A stretch of DNA of 64,000 nt from Macrostomum hystrix. Its lineage: Eukaryota; Platyhelminthes; Macrostomidae. Under the pieces are notes generated by a model. The model did no database searches, had not been told where the DNA came from, and was given only the letters and a program-made list of their open reading frames with translations. The stretch is taken from NCBI GenBank assembly GCA_950097015.1, contig CATNEN010000001.1, positions 18,542,501 through 18,606,500 of the forward strand. Reading direction: 5' to 3'. Made by a program: the position numbers and the translations under genes. This document shows positions 33,725 to 45,412 of the stretch, piece by piece. Every line of letters starts with the position of its first letter. The stretch's first letter is position 1.

Positions 33725-34853
33725 TTGACGTGCCAGCGCTCGAGGCCGTGCGGTGTGGATGGCTGCCACGGAAAACATCATCGATTGCTTCACCAGACGC
33801 GGGAGCCGAAACCAGCAGCTGTAACGAAGAGTAACAGCGCAAAGGTACCGCAAAAGCCGACAGGAGCTGTGGTAACAACAAAGAAAGAGAGCACCATGCT
33901 GGCTGAAGTCACAAAAGAGATAGCGTTGAGGACGGTTCCAAGATTCTTGGTAGCTGGCGAGCGTCAGGTGCGAATCAACGCGCTGTTGGATGATGCGAGC
34001 ACCCACACGTAAATCAATGCAGACATTGCAGCTGAGCTTGGGTTGGAAGGAAAGCTTCAGCGAATCAACGTCAACGGAGGCATCGAGTCGTTCGAGACAT
34101 CACCCGTAGAAGTGACGCTCCGCAGTGTTGATTCGGCATTTGAGGCAAAGATCATCGCCTTCACAGCGGAGAAGGTGACCGGCGGCATGAAAGCTGTCGA
34201 TTGGAGCCGACTGGCGGAGCATTGATCGCACTTGAGAGGCATTCCGTTCGAGTCAATATCGGATCGGCAGACAGTCGACATGCTCATTGGTGTCGATAAC
34301 GCTGAGATGCATTTAGCTTGCAAGGAAGTCTGTGGAATGCCGGGTGAACCTATGGCATGGTTGACTCCTATTGGATGGACTTGTATCGGACAGGTGGAGT
34401 CCGACGAAAGCGGCAGTGAGTCGTTTCTGTGTCACGAGTGCCAGGATCAGGTTGATGAAGATGTGCGGAAGCTGTGGGCGATCGAGGACGTCCCTGACGT
34501 AGCTGAGTTGAAGGGTGAGAGAGGAATGCTGACGGCAGACGAGCGGCGAGCGTTGGTCGTCGTCAAGGAGTCGATGACAATGGTTGACGTTGATGGTATA
34601 CCATGTTATTGCCACCATGGTATACCAGGTGGCAATACCATGGAAAACTCAGGATCGTGTACTGCCAAGCAACCGAGAGGCTGCGGAACGCAGGCTGGTC
34701 AGCACGGAGAAGCGGCTTCAGCAGAGCGATGGGTTGTCAAGAGCATATCAGGAAGTGTTGAGAGGGCAGCAGGAAAAAGGCTATATTAAGAAGCTCGAGG
34801 AGATTGGCGAAAATTCTCCTACGAAGTGGTACCTGCCGCATTTTCCGGTCTGA
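33725..34853 (+). pseudogene. BEL/Pao element 2: protease region remnant
   Basis: The peptidase A17-type region includes the aspartic motif LLDDAST near 33990, which is broken by TAA at 34010. A second stop (TGA) follows at 34223, then the DRQTVDMLIGVDN segment typical of BEL/Pao proteases. The PTKWYLPHFPV linker to the reverse transcriptase ends at TGA 34851. A 9-bp inverted repeat (ATTGCCACC / GGTGGCAAT) around ATGGTATACCA at about 34600-34632 looks like a small local duplication. Confidence 0.8.
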
Positions 34854-35772
34854 CCTGACGTCTTTACCTGACGTCAAAAGCATTAGGAGTGACCTGGACC
34901 GCAGACGATGACATGCTCGCCGTTACTGGGAGTGCAGGTACAGGTAGCGAAATAGTGGCCGTTGCATCGAAAAGACAGCTGCTCAAGCGCGTGGCAATGG
35001 TGTTCGATTCGTGTGGCTTCCTGACTCCTTTCACAAATCGCGGTCGGATTCTGCTGCAGGAGATTTGCTAGAATGGCGCAGATTGGGATGAGCCGTTGGA
35101 CCAGCAAATTGTTGAGAAGGCAACACATTGGGCAGCGCAGATTAGAGAGTTGGACAGTCTGAAAGTTCCACGATGTCTATGGCCGGATCCGACTAAAAAG
35201 GCCGTGCTGCACGTCTTTGTGGACGCGTCTCAGATGGCCTACGGCGCTGTTAGTTATCTTCGAAGTTTAACAAGTGACCACAACGTCTGTGTTCGATTAG
35301 TGGCATAAAAAGCGTGCGTAGCTCCTCTCTTAGCATAGCATTCCAAGGCTTGAGCTCATGGCGGCGGTGCTAGGTGTTCGACTGGCTCAGACTGTAGCAA
35401 AAGGGCTGGGATTAGAAGTGAAGACAGCCGTATTCTGGAGTGACAGTAAAAACGTTCTTTGGTGGCTTCGAGGTCGAAGCAGGATTTTCAAGCCGTTCGT
35501 AGCGCATCGTGTCGCATTCATTCAAGAGACTGTGAGATCCGGCCAGTGGCGCTACATGCCGACCGACCAGAACCCTGCCGACATCGTGTCGCGAGGATGC
35601 AGCGCTAAAGACCTTTGCGATTCGTCTGTCTGGAGAGATGGGCCAGTGTTTCTGATGCAGGATGAGGATGGATGGCCTGCGAAGCTAGTTCCGACATCAG
35701 ATGATGGTGATCGAGAGGTTCGTCGAGAAGCTAGAACGGGAGATGCAGCGCCAGGGATAACGCTGCTGGCAA
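34854..35772 (+). pseudogene. BEL/Pao element 2: RT and RNase H remnant
   Basis: The reverse-transcriptase palm is deleted: the linker before it is followed directly by the region after it (KRQLLKRVAMVFDSCGFLTP). RNase H-like parts follow (HVFVDASQMAYGAV, AAVLGVRLAQ, SDSKNVLWWL, NPADIVSRG), with stops at 35069, 35306 and near 35330. The frame that is open again from 35358 is cut at 35772 by the giant transposon and continues at 59221. Confidence 0.85.
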
Positions 35773-35905
35773 CCCGGTGTAAAAAACATCGTCCGGCGGA
35801 CGATGATTTTTTGGGTCCGCCGGACTCTGCTTTTCGGTCTATTGTACGCATAAATATAGTCGAAAAGACGTCCGCTTTCGGCCGACGGACGACTAATTTC
35901 GGACC
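35773..35905 (+). repeat. Left terminal inverted repeat and subterminal motifs
   Basis: TIR at 35773-35793, then a palindrome-rich stretch (GTCCGGCGGAC, GTCGAAAAGACGTC, TTCGGCCGACGGACG, TTTCGGAC) whose motifs recur at the right end. Such subterminal repeats are transposase binding sites in plant CACTA elements; the role here is inferred. Confidence 0.8.
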
Positions 35906-36625
35906 AGTGTAAAATGTTGTGAATACTACTATTAGTAGTGTAGCTCTGAATAAAAATTGTATTCATTATTGTCTCGTATTATTTTAAATAACTAATTAAT
36001 CACAAAAAAAGATTTTGATTTTCTTATTAAAAAGAAATGTTATCGCACGTTTTTATTTTAAGTTGCAAATAAATTACTCATAGCATAAATTCATAAAAAA
36101 TTATATTTGCAAGTTATAAAAGAAGAACAATTTGGAATAGAAATAAGCAAGACAGAACTTGCTACAAAATTAGGATTATAGAAAAACTACAGGCAAAAAT
36201 AAAGAAGGCAAAGTATAAAATACAGATAAAGTATTAATAATAATTAAATACAACGCAAACAGACAGCATAGACACTGGGTCAAAATATTAAAAATTTAAA
36301 TACATAGCAAGGAATATCATTGTGTACTATACTTAACGTAAATAACTTTGCGCGTTTCTAAAGCATGTAGGAAAATAATCGAAAGGAAGACGAATAAGTT
36401 TTATACGTCACGAACACTACAATTTTTATCTGTATAAATCAAGACACAAATACAATTTGGAGTATAAATTGTGCCACTTATGTCCCATTTTAGCTACTCA
36501 CTAGCAAGTCGTTAGTAGTAGCATACTAATTATAGTTTCGAAAATAAACAAATGGTGGGACTTATGACAATTATGACAGATTTATAAATTTATAATTTTA
36601 TTATTAATATTAATAATAAATCAAT

Positions 36626-39600
36626 TTATAAATCTTCTGAGCTGCTGCTCGCAACTCGAGGGCGCTTTCGAGCCGCCGTAGCTCCAGATGCCGCAGCTCC
36701 GACCGCCGCATCTCCAGATGCTGCAGCTCCGGCCTCCGCAGCTAAGGCCGCTGAAGCTCCGGCCTTCGCAGATCCGACCGCCGCACCTCCAGATGCCGCC
36801 GCCGCGTTGCGCTGCCCGGCACTGATTCGCCGCTCCTTTGCCGCCTGCCTCTCGGAGGCGTGTTTTAGGAGGTTTTTTAATTCCCTCTCCACGTCGGACT
36901 CCGATGGTCGACTTTGCTGGTGGTAAAGCACGGCGACAGCGTCTGAAAGTGTTCAGAGTCTCAATGACGAAATGCTCCTGATATGATTGCCTAATTTGCC
37001 CATAACAATTTCATGTTGCCTTACAATAATAATACTAATAATAGTGACACTAGACCCAAGGGCCAGTGCAGGTGTTGGTGTATCAAGCACACTAGCAGGT
37101 GGGGACTGCATTCCCCGGCTTTCTCGGACACCTGTTGACAGCCGCGTGTCAGCAGTGGAATTTATTTTTTCCAAACAAATCGGCAGCATTCGAACCCCAC
37201 TGAATAGCCACACAAAACTGCTTTATTACACGCCAGTCGGAATTATTATTAACCGACGAAATGTCGGCGCTCATTTGCAGCTGAGTAGACTGTGTGCACA
37301 TCAGGGCAAAGCAGCTTGCCAACGGCTGCACGAATAGTTCTAGACTAGGTCGGGAATTTGCATGAATATGATGAATATCTTACCTAAGAAAATACTGCTG
37401 AAATTGCGGAATCCCAGCTGGTCGTCCGACAACTCCACGCCTGGTTCGGCCTCGCGCAGTCTCGCCGACATGTGTCGTCCTGACCAATTGACAACACACT
37501 GCATGTTGCTAGCAAGGCACTTGTTCAGCATGCGCTTGCATGTGTCGTGGACTGTGCTTCCCCGACAGCTACGGAGGCATTCGGCCTGTTTGAGGTTGAT
37601 TTAGTATATTTTTAGTTTTTAGTGTACTGTTAGTACACAAAATTTATGTGTACAGTGGTCTAATTTTTTTTAAATGGCTTAACTTGTAAAAAGTTGTGAA
37701 TACTACTATTAGTATTGTAGCAGTGAATTAAAAATCGTTCAAGACAAAAATATAATACTCACCAAACGCCCTTGTTGCACTCTGGAATTCCGGAAATTCA
37801 CGTAGTCACTCCAACTCGAAATCGGAGTGAAATCCGGTTGCCCAGCGTTGTTAGACCGCTGACCGAGCTGCTGCAAACCGAGCTGCTGCACACCGAGCAG
37901 CCGCTGCTGCAACTGCTGCATAAATTCAGTCAGTCTCGCCGACATAGCATCAACTGACGAATTCATGTCTCTCCGGAGAGCTTCGACAGCGGCATGTGTC
38001 TCATAGCATCTCCTAGCAGTCAGGGTCGCCAAATAAATGGCCGTCTTCTGGGATGCAGGGTCCAGGCCGCTTGTTCGCAGCCGATTCTCAATTCCGGCCA
38101 TAGAGGAGCCTGGTTGGCCCAGGAATCTGCCATAGTCTTTTCACAATGTTAAGTGAAGGGACGGGTTGATAAGTACGAGATAAGTTTGTAACTAAGCAAG
38201 TCTCTTTGCGAATTACAAATCAATAAGATTGTGAATGGATCAGTGAGTCTGAATGATTGAATAGTGAGTCTACAAATGAGTTAATGCAGAAATATTATTT
38301 TAGAACCTTACCATCAGCCACTTCCTGATGGAATGAGATGCTCGGTGAACGCTGAATGTCTGATGGCCCCGAGCATTTTGGCACAGTAGTGGCGTCATCA
38401 TCTGTGAATGTAAGCAGAGTGGTGGGGAAATAAATTAGACTCTGAATCACAGTTTGTAAATCTGCTAGTAATTGATTGAGTAAGTCTGAATGAATGAACC
38501 TGTGAGTGAGTCTGTCAATGAATTGAACAGTGAGTTTGTGAATGAATTGAACAGTAAGTCTATAAATTAATGAACCAGTGAGTCTGCGAAATTCTATGAA
38601 TCCGTGAGTTTTTGAATACGTGTTTGTATGGAACCAATTTAGTCAAAGTATTATAGACTCTTACCATTAACAATAACAATCGGAGATTCCATTGCGCCGG
38701 TTGAATGCAGGTGGTTCTCCTGGTCCTCCAGCAGTCTTTGAGGTGAGGATGTGGACGTGGATGGGATCAGTGTCGCGGTGCTGCTAAATCTTAGCAGCTG
38801 CGGTCGATCAGGCAGAGGAGCTGCTTTGGAGCCCACATTCCTCCGATTTATGGCCTCGGAAGCTTCCCTCTCGCTCTCCGAGGTAGTAATGTTCTGTTTT
38901 AATTTTAGAAGGAAATGTGGTGATATGCAGTGTAATGAATTGTGTTAGAAGTCAAAACGAACTCCAATTTTAAGTGTCTCGGCTCTCGCTGGGGGCAGAC
39001 AGAAAAGGAGGAACAGAAGATCAGTGTGTGGAGCCCAACCAGTCAGGCTCAACATTATATTCGAGGGCTCTGGGCCCAAGACAAAGCAGGCTACAACAAG
39101 CGCAGGGGAAGGCATGTGAACGCACAACGGAAAACTCGGTGCGCAGTGCCCATTAGAAAGCGTACAGCGCCCATGAGTCAGTCAGTGGCCCTACAAACTG
39201 AGTACAATTGCAAGCAGACAGTACAGTGTTAGTTTTGTGCGGTCAAAGTTCCGGGGTAGCTATTCTGCTTATTGACAAACTCAATTTGTGTGGATTAAGT
39301 CTGTTAGTGAATGAACCAGTGAGTCAGTAAAAGAATAACTGAGAGCGTGTGTAAATGAATTAATCAGTGAGTCTGTGAGCAAATGAATGAGTGCGTCTTT
39401 GATCTGTGAATGGTTTAAGCAGTGAGTCTACTTGGATAACTAATAAAAATGTCTGCTGTTTATTAATAGACAATCTGTTATAGTACAATTTGTAGTGTCC
39501 TACCTGAATGGCTCCTAATCGGTTTCGGTGGCGCCCGGCATTCACCCGACAAACGGCCTTCAGCAGCGAGTCCACACTTTTCTTCTTGATGGTGCGCATT

Positions 39601-39848
39601 CTCCGCAGGTGAAGGACGGTTGGCGTGCTGTCCACTTCTGGGTCAGTGACCACCTGGAGGAGAACGGCGTCATACCATTCGCCACTGTACTCTGCCCTCA
39701 CCTCAATTCTCGTTGCTGAGTACAGTTCCGAAGGCTCCATGCTGGCCCAGTCAAAATCCTGGTATTCACCAAGCATAATCTCTGTCTCATCTACTTCTAA
39801 AATTTCACCATCATTAGAGAAAAATACAATATAGCGATTGGACTGCAT
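36626..39848 (-). CDS. Six-exon cargo gene A with C-terminal DUF4806-like domain
   Basis: Six exons read leftward: 39848-39504, 38893-38665, 38401-38312, 38136-37763, 37585-37384 and 36942-36626 (stop TAA). All junctions have GT/AG and matching phases; 518 aa. The N-terminus (MQSNRYIVFFSNDGEILEVD, later YSGEWYDAVLLQV) resembles a small beta-barrel reader fold. The middle is Ser/Pro-rich and then coiled (ARLTEFMQQLQQRLL). The C-terminal part (CKRMLNKCLASNMQCVVNWS to VERELKNLLKHASERQ) has the pattern of DUF4806, found in animal proteins often linked to transposons. It ends with an Ala-rich tail and a basic KRPR. An accessory DNA-binding protein of the transposon is the likeliest role, by inference. 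The last intron has a SINE. Confidence 0.75.
37028..37353 (-). repeat. SINE family A, copy 1 (tRNA-like head lost)
   Basis: Same sequence as 56528-56855 read on the - strand (CTAGAACTATTCGTGCAGCC to the CACTAGCAGGTGGGG end followed by TATTATTAGTATTATTAT). It lies inside the last intron of cargo gene A and lacks the head that the other copy keeps. Confidence 0.85.
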
Positions 39849-39859
39849 TTTAAGCTTTT

Positions 39860-40250
39860 ATAATAGCTTCAATATAAGAATTTGAGAGACTAAGTAGCTA
39901 GAAGTTTTCTAGAGACTATAAAATTGCTCAACAAAGATTGATAAACTATTCATATACGAGCTACGTACGTGCAGATATGCTCCGTTGGGACCCAGCCTTC
40001 TCAAAGCTTTACTGGACAAGAGCCAATGCAAGAGCGCGTAATCCGACAGAGCCAATCCGGTTAGAGCGAGCCGAGCCAATAGCGAACAGCTCGAGCGAAT
40101 GACTCGACAAAGGCAAGCTAGCTTTGTAGTAATTGAATTTATTGTAATTTACTTACCTTAAGTATCTGTAATTTCCCGGGTATATTTACTGTAGTTTGCG
40201 TTTTAATATCGTTGATCACCATCTACTAGCGTTGATGGTGATTCTATTTT
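39860..40250. promoter_or_regulatory. Duplicated promoter-like block, copy 1
   Basis: About 390 bp resembling 41440-41830: TATAAAATTGCTCAACAA, CTTCTCAAAGCTTTA(T/C)TGGACA, AATCCGACAGAGCCAATCCG, GACAAAGGCAAG and TTTCCCGGGT occur in the same order in both. Each copy lies directly upstream of a leftward gene start (39848, 41384), and copy 2 also precedes the rightward transposase start, so a bidirectional promoter is likely. GAGCCGAGCC-type repeats are expanded in copy 2. Confidence 0.65.
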
Positions 40251-41063
40251 TCCGTTGCGATGCAATTATTACAATATGCATGATAGTCTAGCTTATCTAG
40301 CAATCGTTGCAATGATATCATTACAATCTGCCGGTCAGAACTCAGAACTCATGATTACTAGACTTGCTAGACACGCCTACTATGCATATGCTGAGCCTAC
40401 AGCAGCTAACAACAGAATTAATTTCTTTCATGTGTTTTTTTAACTAAATGGCTAAATAATTAGGAATGCGTTATCAACAATGTATGCTGTCTTGTAACCG
40501 TCTCTCATATACACGGTTTGTACGACTATGATTAAGAACTATGATTCCGATTCAGACTGTCCTGATTCAGACTGTAATTGTCCTGATGTCCTTTGATTTC
40601 TCAATAAGGTTTCACATACATACTAATACTATGTATTGTATATATACAAAACTATTCCTTATTGTCAAGTCAACAACTATACGGAAATCCAACCAACCAG
40701 TGCCAGTGGCACACAAAAAATTGAAGACGGCGATGAAAAATTATGGCTTGTGTATTTTTTGTGTAAATGTGTATTTTTTAAACATTTATTTATTTAAAAA
40801 TGTGCGCGTGCGTATTTGTGCATAAATATTGAACACAACATTAATACAGTTATTTATAAATTATTATTGTCAATTATCGCCACTTAAATTGGTCAGCCGG
40901 TCCCGGTCAGCCGGCCGATCTGCTGCCCAGCAGCGATTCACAGGACGCCCGGCTGCGATATAAAAGATGGGTTTCAGTTTCATTTAGCTTATTAGCTCGG
41001 TTATCAGATCAGATGCGTTAATAAATATTCTAATAATAATAATATTCAAAAGCGACTACTCAC

Positions 41064-41384
41064 ATATGGGTCAAGGCCCGCCGCTATGCGGCGAGCTCTG
41101 GCCATCCGAATCATGGCCAGCTTCATAAGACGCGTCGCTTCATTCAGCGCGTCCTGTGCCCGGCGCCGTGCGGGCGTCCAGGCCACTGTCGCCGCCATCT
41201 CTTCCGCAGCGACGAGGCATGACTGGATGGCCTCATCCAGTTTGGTGGTGGCATTGGCCAGAATGTTCGCCCGGAACTGTGCCGGGAACAAATGAAAGTT
41301 GAACTCATTGACATCAGCATCCAGGCCATGGACATGGCATTGGCTGCTGTTGATGTTGTTGCTCTCGCTGCTGTTGCTATTCAT
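41064..41384 (-). CDS. Small helical cargo protein B, first exon
   Basis: ATG at 41384, 107 codons to a GTGAGT donor at 41063 (phase 0). The product is Asn/Ser-rich at the start (MNSNSSESNNINSSQCHVHG), then predicted all-helical and Ala/Arg-rich (ILANATTKLDEAIQSCLVAA, ARRRAQDALNEATRLMKLAM). If unspliced it stops five codons later (41046). One acceptor (ATCGCAG near 40955) would give a stop after four codons, so the gene may be short or may have lost its 3' part. No family recognised; its promoter copy links it with gene A and the transposase. Confidence 0.5.
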
Positions 41385-41439
41385 TTTTTTGTTGAAGGAA
41401 GTTAGTTGAGGGAATTTTAGTGATCTGGTGGGAGAAGTT

Positions 41440-41830
41440 GCAACTATAAAATTGCTCAACAACGATTGATCATCTATTTATATATGAGCCATACGTGCAG
41501 ATATGCCACAGGTGGGTCCCCGCCTTCTCAAAGCTTTATTGGACACAAGCCAATGAAAACTTGCCCGCGCCGCGCGGAATCCGACAGAGCCAATCCGAGC
41601 CAAGAGCGAGCCGAGCCGGCTCGAGCCGAGCGAGCCGAGCCGAGCCGAGCCGAGCTGAGAGCCAACTCGACTCGAGTCTCGACAAAGGCAAGTAAACTAG
41701 CAATTTTAGTAAACTAATGAATTGTAATTTACAGACCTCTAGGCTCTAGTAATATTATTTTCCCGGGTTAATTTACAGCAATTTTCTTTTCAATATATCC
41801 CATCTATTAGCCTTTGATAGCCATCACTTA
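41440..41830. promoter_or_regulatory. Duplicated promoter-like block, copy 2 (between gene B and transposase)
   Basis: See 39860-40250 for the shared segments. It lies between two divergent start codons 455 bp apart (41384 leftward, 41839 rightward). TATATATGAG near 41480 is AT-rich enough for a TATA-like role. The GAGCCGAGCCGAGCC run near 41620 is a short tandem expansion. Confidence 0.6.
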
Positions 41831-41838
41831 CTCACAAA

Positions 41839-44591
41839 ATGTCTAAAAGACGGACTAAAGGCGACACGAACCCACGACGAAAGTTTCAAAATTGGCTCAC
41901 AAAGAACCTACTTGACTTTGCGGACAGTGATGTAGAAATGGACCAAGTGAGTTTTCAATTTTTATTGAGTTTCTATTTAAGTTTCATGCAAGTTTGTGAA
42001 GAAATTTGACGAGGGTGGGGCAGACAGGCAGGATTGACGGGGTGCTAGGTTTGATTGATTGCCTCGAATTTTATGCACAGTTTCATCGTCGTCTGTTTTT
42101 CCTCTTTATTTTCAATCAGGAGGTTGCATCTTCCCATGCAGATGGCGCAAGCCTCATTCCACCTGAGGATTCGCGGCCTGATTCTACCAGTGCCGGTGTC
42201 AATGCCTGTGACCCCATGCATTTATCAGCTAATAACGAGGCTTTCGACGAAAGTGAGGCTGATGAGTTCGACTACGCCGATCACTTGTCAACAGATGCGG
42301 AAGATGGGGACCCAGGCCAAACAGCAAAGCCATCATTGGAGAGCCTGAATGAGGAGCTTCTAATATTCTTCGTTCGTTACAACATCTCACATCGAGCGAT
42401 GCAGTTCCTGCTCAATGCTCTAGTCTGCCGAGGCCTGCCGGTCGCAAGAACAGTGCACCGTCTGCGCAAAGAACCTTCGGCTGAAGCAGTACAAATACAA
42501 AAGTACACCATGGGTAGTGGACACTTTTCCTACATCGGTATTGCTTCGAACCTGGCGTTCCTGATTCGCGGCGGCATGTTGGATCTTGGAAATCCGGAAG
42601 CCACCCAGAATGACAGAGCAAGGTTGGAACTGGACATTGATGTTGGCATTGACGGAATGCCGATTTACAATTCGTCAAACTACGCGGCATGGCCTATTAT
42701 CGTTAAGTTTTCGAGATTCTGTCGCCCACTTCCTGTTGCTGTGTATGCTGGGTTGGGTAAACCACCTCTTACCGAGTACCTGGCCGACTTCATCAAGGAG
42801 CTGCAGTCCTTCATGACCGACTTTGTCGAAGTTGATGGGGTGCTAATCCACATCAGGAACATCACGTTCATTTGCGACACGCCAGCGCGGTCCTTCATTA
42901 CCGCAACTTTGGGCCACAACGCACATCACGGCTGCCCCTACTGCAGAGTGGTAGCCCAGACGGTCGACCGGCGAATAGTCTACCCTGTCGAAGTCGGAGA
43001 GTGTCGCACAGCTGAGGATTACCGTTTTAATAGGTGCGTGTGTGTGCATGGGGTTGTGTGTATGTGTGTGTGCTTTTGCGAATTTTGTATACCAGCTTAT
43101 ACATCTGTATATGCCTACATGGCAGGATATCTGACATGTTTTTACATGTCTACGAACCTGACCTGACGTTGTCTTAATACGTGAATCAGTTAATCATATA
43201 AATATGCAAATGGCTGTATCGCGATATGGCAACTAAAGAAATGTGATTCCGATTCAGACTGTCTATATAATGGCTGTCCTTTTAAATCTCAAAAATTATT
43301 CACATACTTGCTATATACAATATAAAATATACAATATTCAATATACAATAATATACAATAGCTCGATTCCCGACTCCACTGAAAAAATTTGTGTCCTTTA
43401 GCAAGACACTTAACTCTGCAGTGCTTCGGTTCACCCAGCTGTTAAATAGGTACCAGCATTAGCTGGGGTAATTGAAGGTGGGTGTATGGCGTCCTCCCAG
43501 TCCATGGACTGAACAGCCGTACGCAGCCTTCAGATGCGCCGCGCATTAGCTGCGGCTGTGCTGTCGATTGGGGCAGGTGTAATCAATTATTATTATTACT
43601 AGTCTTTATCGCCAACAACTACTGCAGGGAATCCAACCAGCGGCATGAACCAAGTCCGCTCCTGTCACTGCCAGGCTTGCAACTACCTGATGCTTGCCCA
43701 CCGGAGCCAATGCACCTGCTCTTTCTAGGCGTCGCTAGGCGTCTTTTCACCTTCCTCTTTGCGGTGGATGACGGACGGCGGCGCAAAATTAGGCCGGATC
43801 AAGTTTCCGCACTTTCTGATTTTGCCGAATCACGTGCTATATATACACCGACAAATTTCCAAAGACGCCCTCGGAGAATCGACCGAGAACTCGGACATTT
43901 CAAATCCAGCGAGTTCCGCACGTGGACTTTGTATGTGGGCCCGTATTTTTTTCGCAAATTTCTGCCAACAGAGTTGTACAGGCATTTTCTTCTATTTCAC
44001 TTTGCCTGTTATGTTCTTTGCTCTGATAGCCCACAGCCTGAACTTCTTGATGCCGCTGAATCTGCCATGAAACTTTTTGTGTATGACGCAGCTCAACTGT
44101 ACGGCAACAGTTTCATGACTCACAATGCTCACGTTCTTTTGCACTTGTTTCAATACGCGAGGCAACGTGGAAATGTGTCCAACTTTTCGGCCTTTCCATA
44201 TGAGAACTACCTCTCTCACTTAAAGGGTCGCCTTCGAGTAACGCGCTTTGTATCATCTTACTTGCTAAATCAAATGCTTTCACTTCGCGACTTACTAGTC
44301 AGCAACCCAATTCAGCCCATTAAGTACTCTGTTAAGATGCCCGACAACTGTTGCATCGTGAATGGCTCAGTTGTTCGGATTACTTCTGTTCTTGGTGACC
44401 AAGTAACTGGCAATATTCTGTCGCTGCAAAAGGACTTGTATGACTATCCATATCCGTCCTCAAAACTGGGTATCGGAGTCTATTGTAAAACACGATCTTT
44501 TGTTACTGGCACTCCCCACAGGAAGTGCTTTCTGTTCCCGCGCAAGACCGGAAAGGCATGGCTGGTGATTCCTCTCTCTGGTGTTGATTAG
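41839..44591 (+). CDS. EnSpm/CACTA-type transposase (three exons)
   Basis: Exons 41839-41946, 42120-43033 and 43628-44591, junction phases 0 and 2; 661 aa. The basic N-terminus (MSKRRTKGDTNPRRKFQNWL) is followed by the transposase core of the animal EnSpm group: IDVGIDGMPIYNSSNYAAWP (first catalytic Asp region), FICDTPARSFITATLGHNAH with GCPYC (second Asp and Cys cluster), EPMHLLFLGVARR, FRTWTLYVGPYFFRKFLPTE, and SAFPYENYLSHLKG (Glu region). It cuts and pastes the element by binding its ends. The frame is intact, so it may be active or recently so. Intron 2 has taken up a SINE B. The gene is divergent from small gene B across a shared promoter block. Confidence 0.88.
43352..43600 (+). repeat. 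SINE family B, copy in transposase intron 2
   Basis: A B-box-like GCTCGATTCCCGACTCC is followed by GTGTCCTTTAGCAAGACACTTAA, CACCCAGCTGTTAAA, the core GTCCATGGACTGAACAGC, CTTCAGATGCGCCGCGC and the end GGGGCAGGTGTAATCAATTATTATTATTA. The GTGTCCTT..GCAAGACACTTAA segment resembles one widespread in animal SINEs (from general knowledge, not searched). Confidence 0.85.
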
Positions 44592-45412
44592 TGGAATCGC
44601 ATTCTGTTCCACCCTTGTCAGCAAATGTAATTTTGACTGTTAATGTTTTGCATCAATTTGACTACAGACATAAAAATGTACAAATGTAAAAAACTGTATA
44701 CTCCCTGTATCCCTGTAAACTGTATACTGATATTGAGCAGCAAAGTCCGAATAGCAAAATAAATACCGGGAATCGGGAATGATAAGCGATAAGGTTTATT
44801 TGAGGCGGTGTGTGGTCTCCGATAACAGGAGTCCATTTTTCTTGCCGTCCGTTGCCTGAAGAACGCGTTGACACTTTAATGCCAAAACTTTGTTCTTTCG
44901 CACATTTTTACGAAATTCTTAAATCGAATTTAATTTTATAAGGCATTCGAAAGCGTGTCATTATCTTCGTAATTGCTTTTATTGTACGCGTACTCATTGA
45001 CTTAGAAGCTTAGTGTTTTAGCAACAAGCATGCTTCCAGAATCACTTAATTCCCATTAATTGAAGTGACTGCTAGAAACGGTAAACATCTAGCTAGTAGA
45101 GCTCTTCTGCATGGTCACAGGACTTGCACGGCCAAAAGAGGAAGGAGCAGCTAAAAAAAACTGATAAACTGATGACTGGTCTCCCCACCACAGACAGAAG
45201 GAAAGCCGGCCTTATCTTATCCATTTGGTCTGTGCTCCCAGAGAGAGACTTCTAGAAATAACAACTTCTAGAAACTTCTAGAAATAAAAAGTCTGTGTGC
45301 TCCCCTCCCCACCCCACTTGATCGGTCCCACCCAAACCCGTTCAGAGTCATTACACACTACACAGGAAATTATTTTGCGATTTATTTTCATCACAAAAGT
45401 ATTTAATATTTC
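44592..45412. other. Intergenic stretch with copy 1 of a gene-flanking repeat
   Basis: From about 45000 to 45340 it shares ordered segments with 47045-47470 (GTACTCATTG, GCTTCCAGAATCA, AAAGAGGAAGGAGCAGCT, TCTCCCCACCACAGACAGAA, AGGAAAGCC, TTATCTTATC, TTTGGTCTGTGCT). It is probably the promoter of the SET gene. No tRNA or coding exon seen. Confidence 0.6.
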
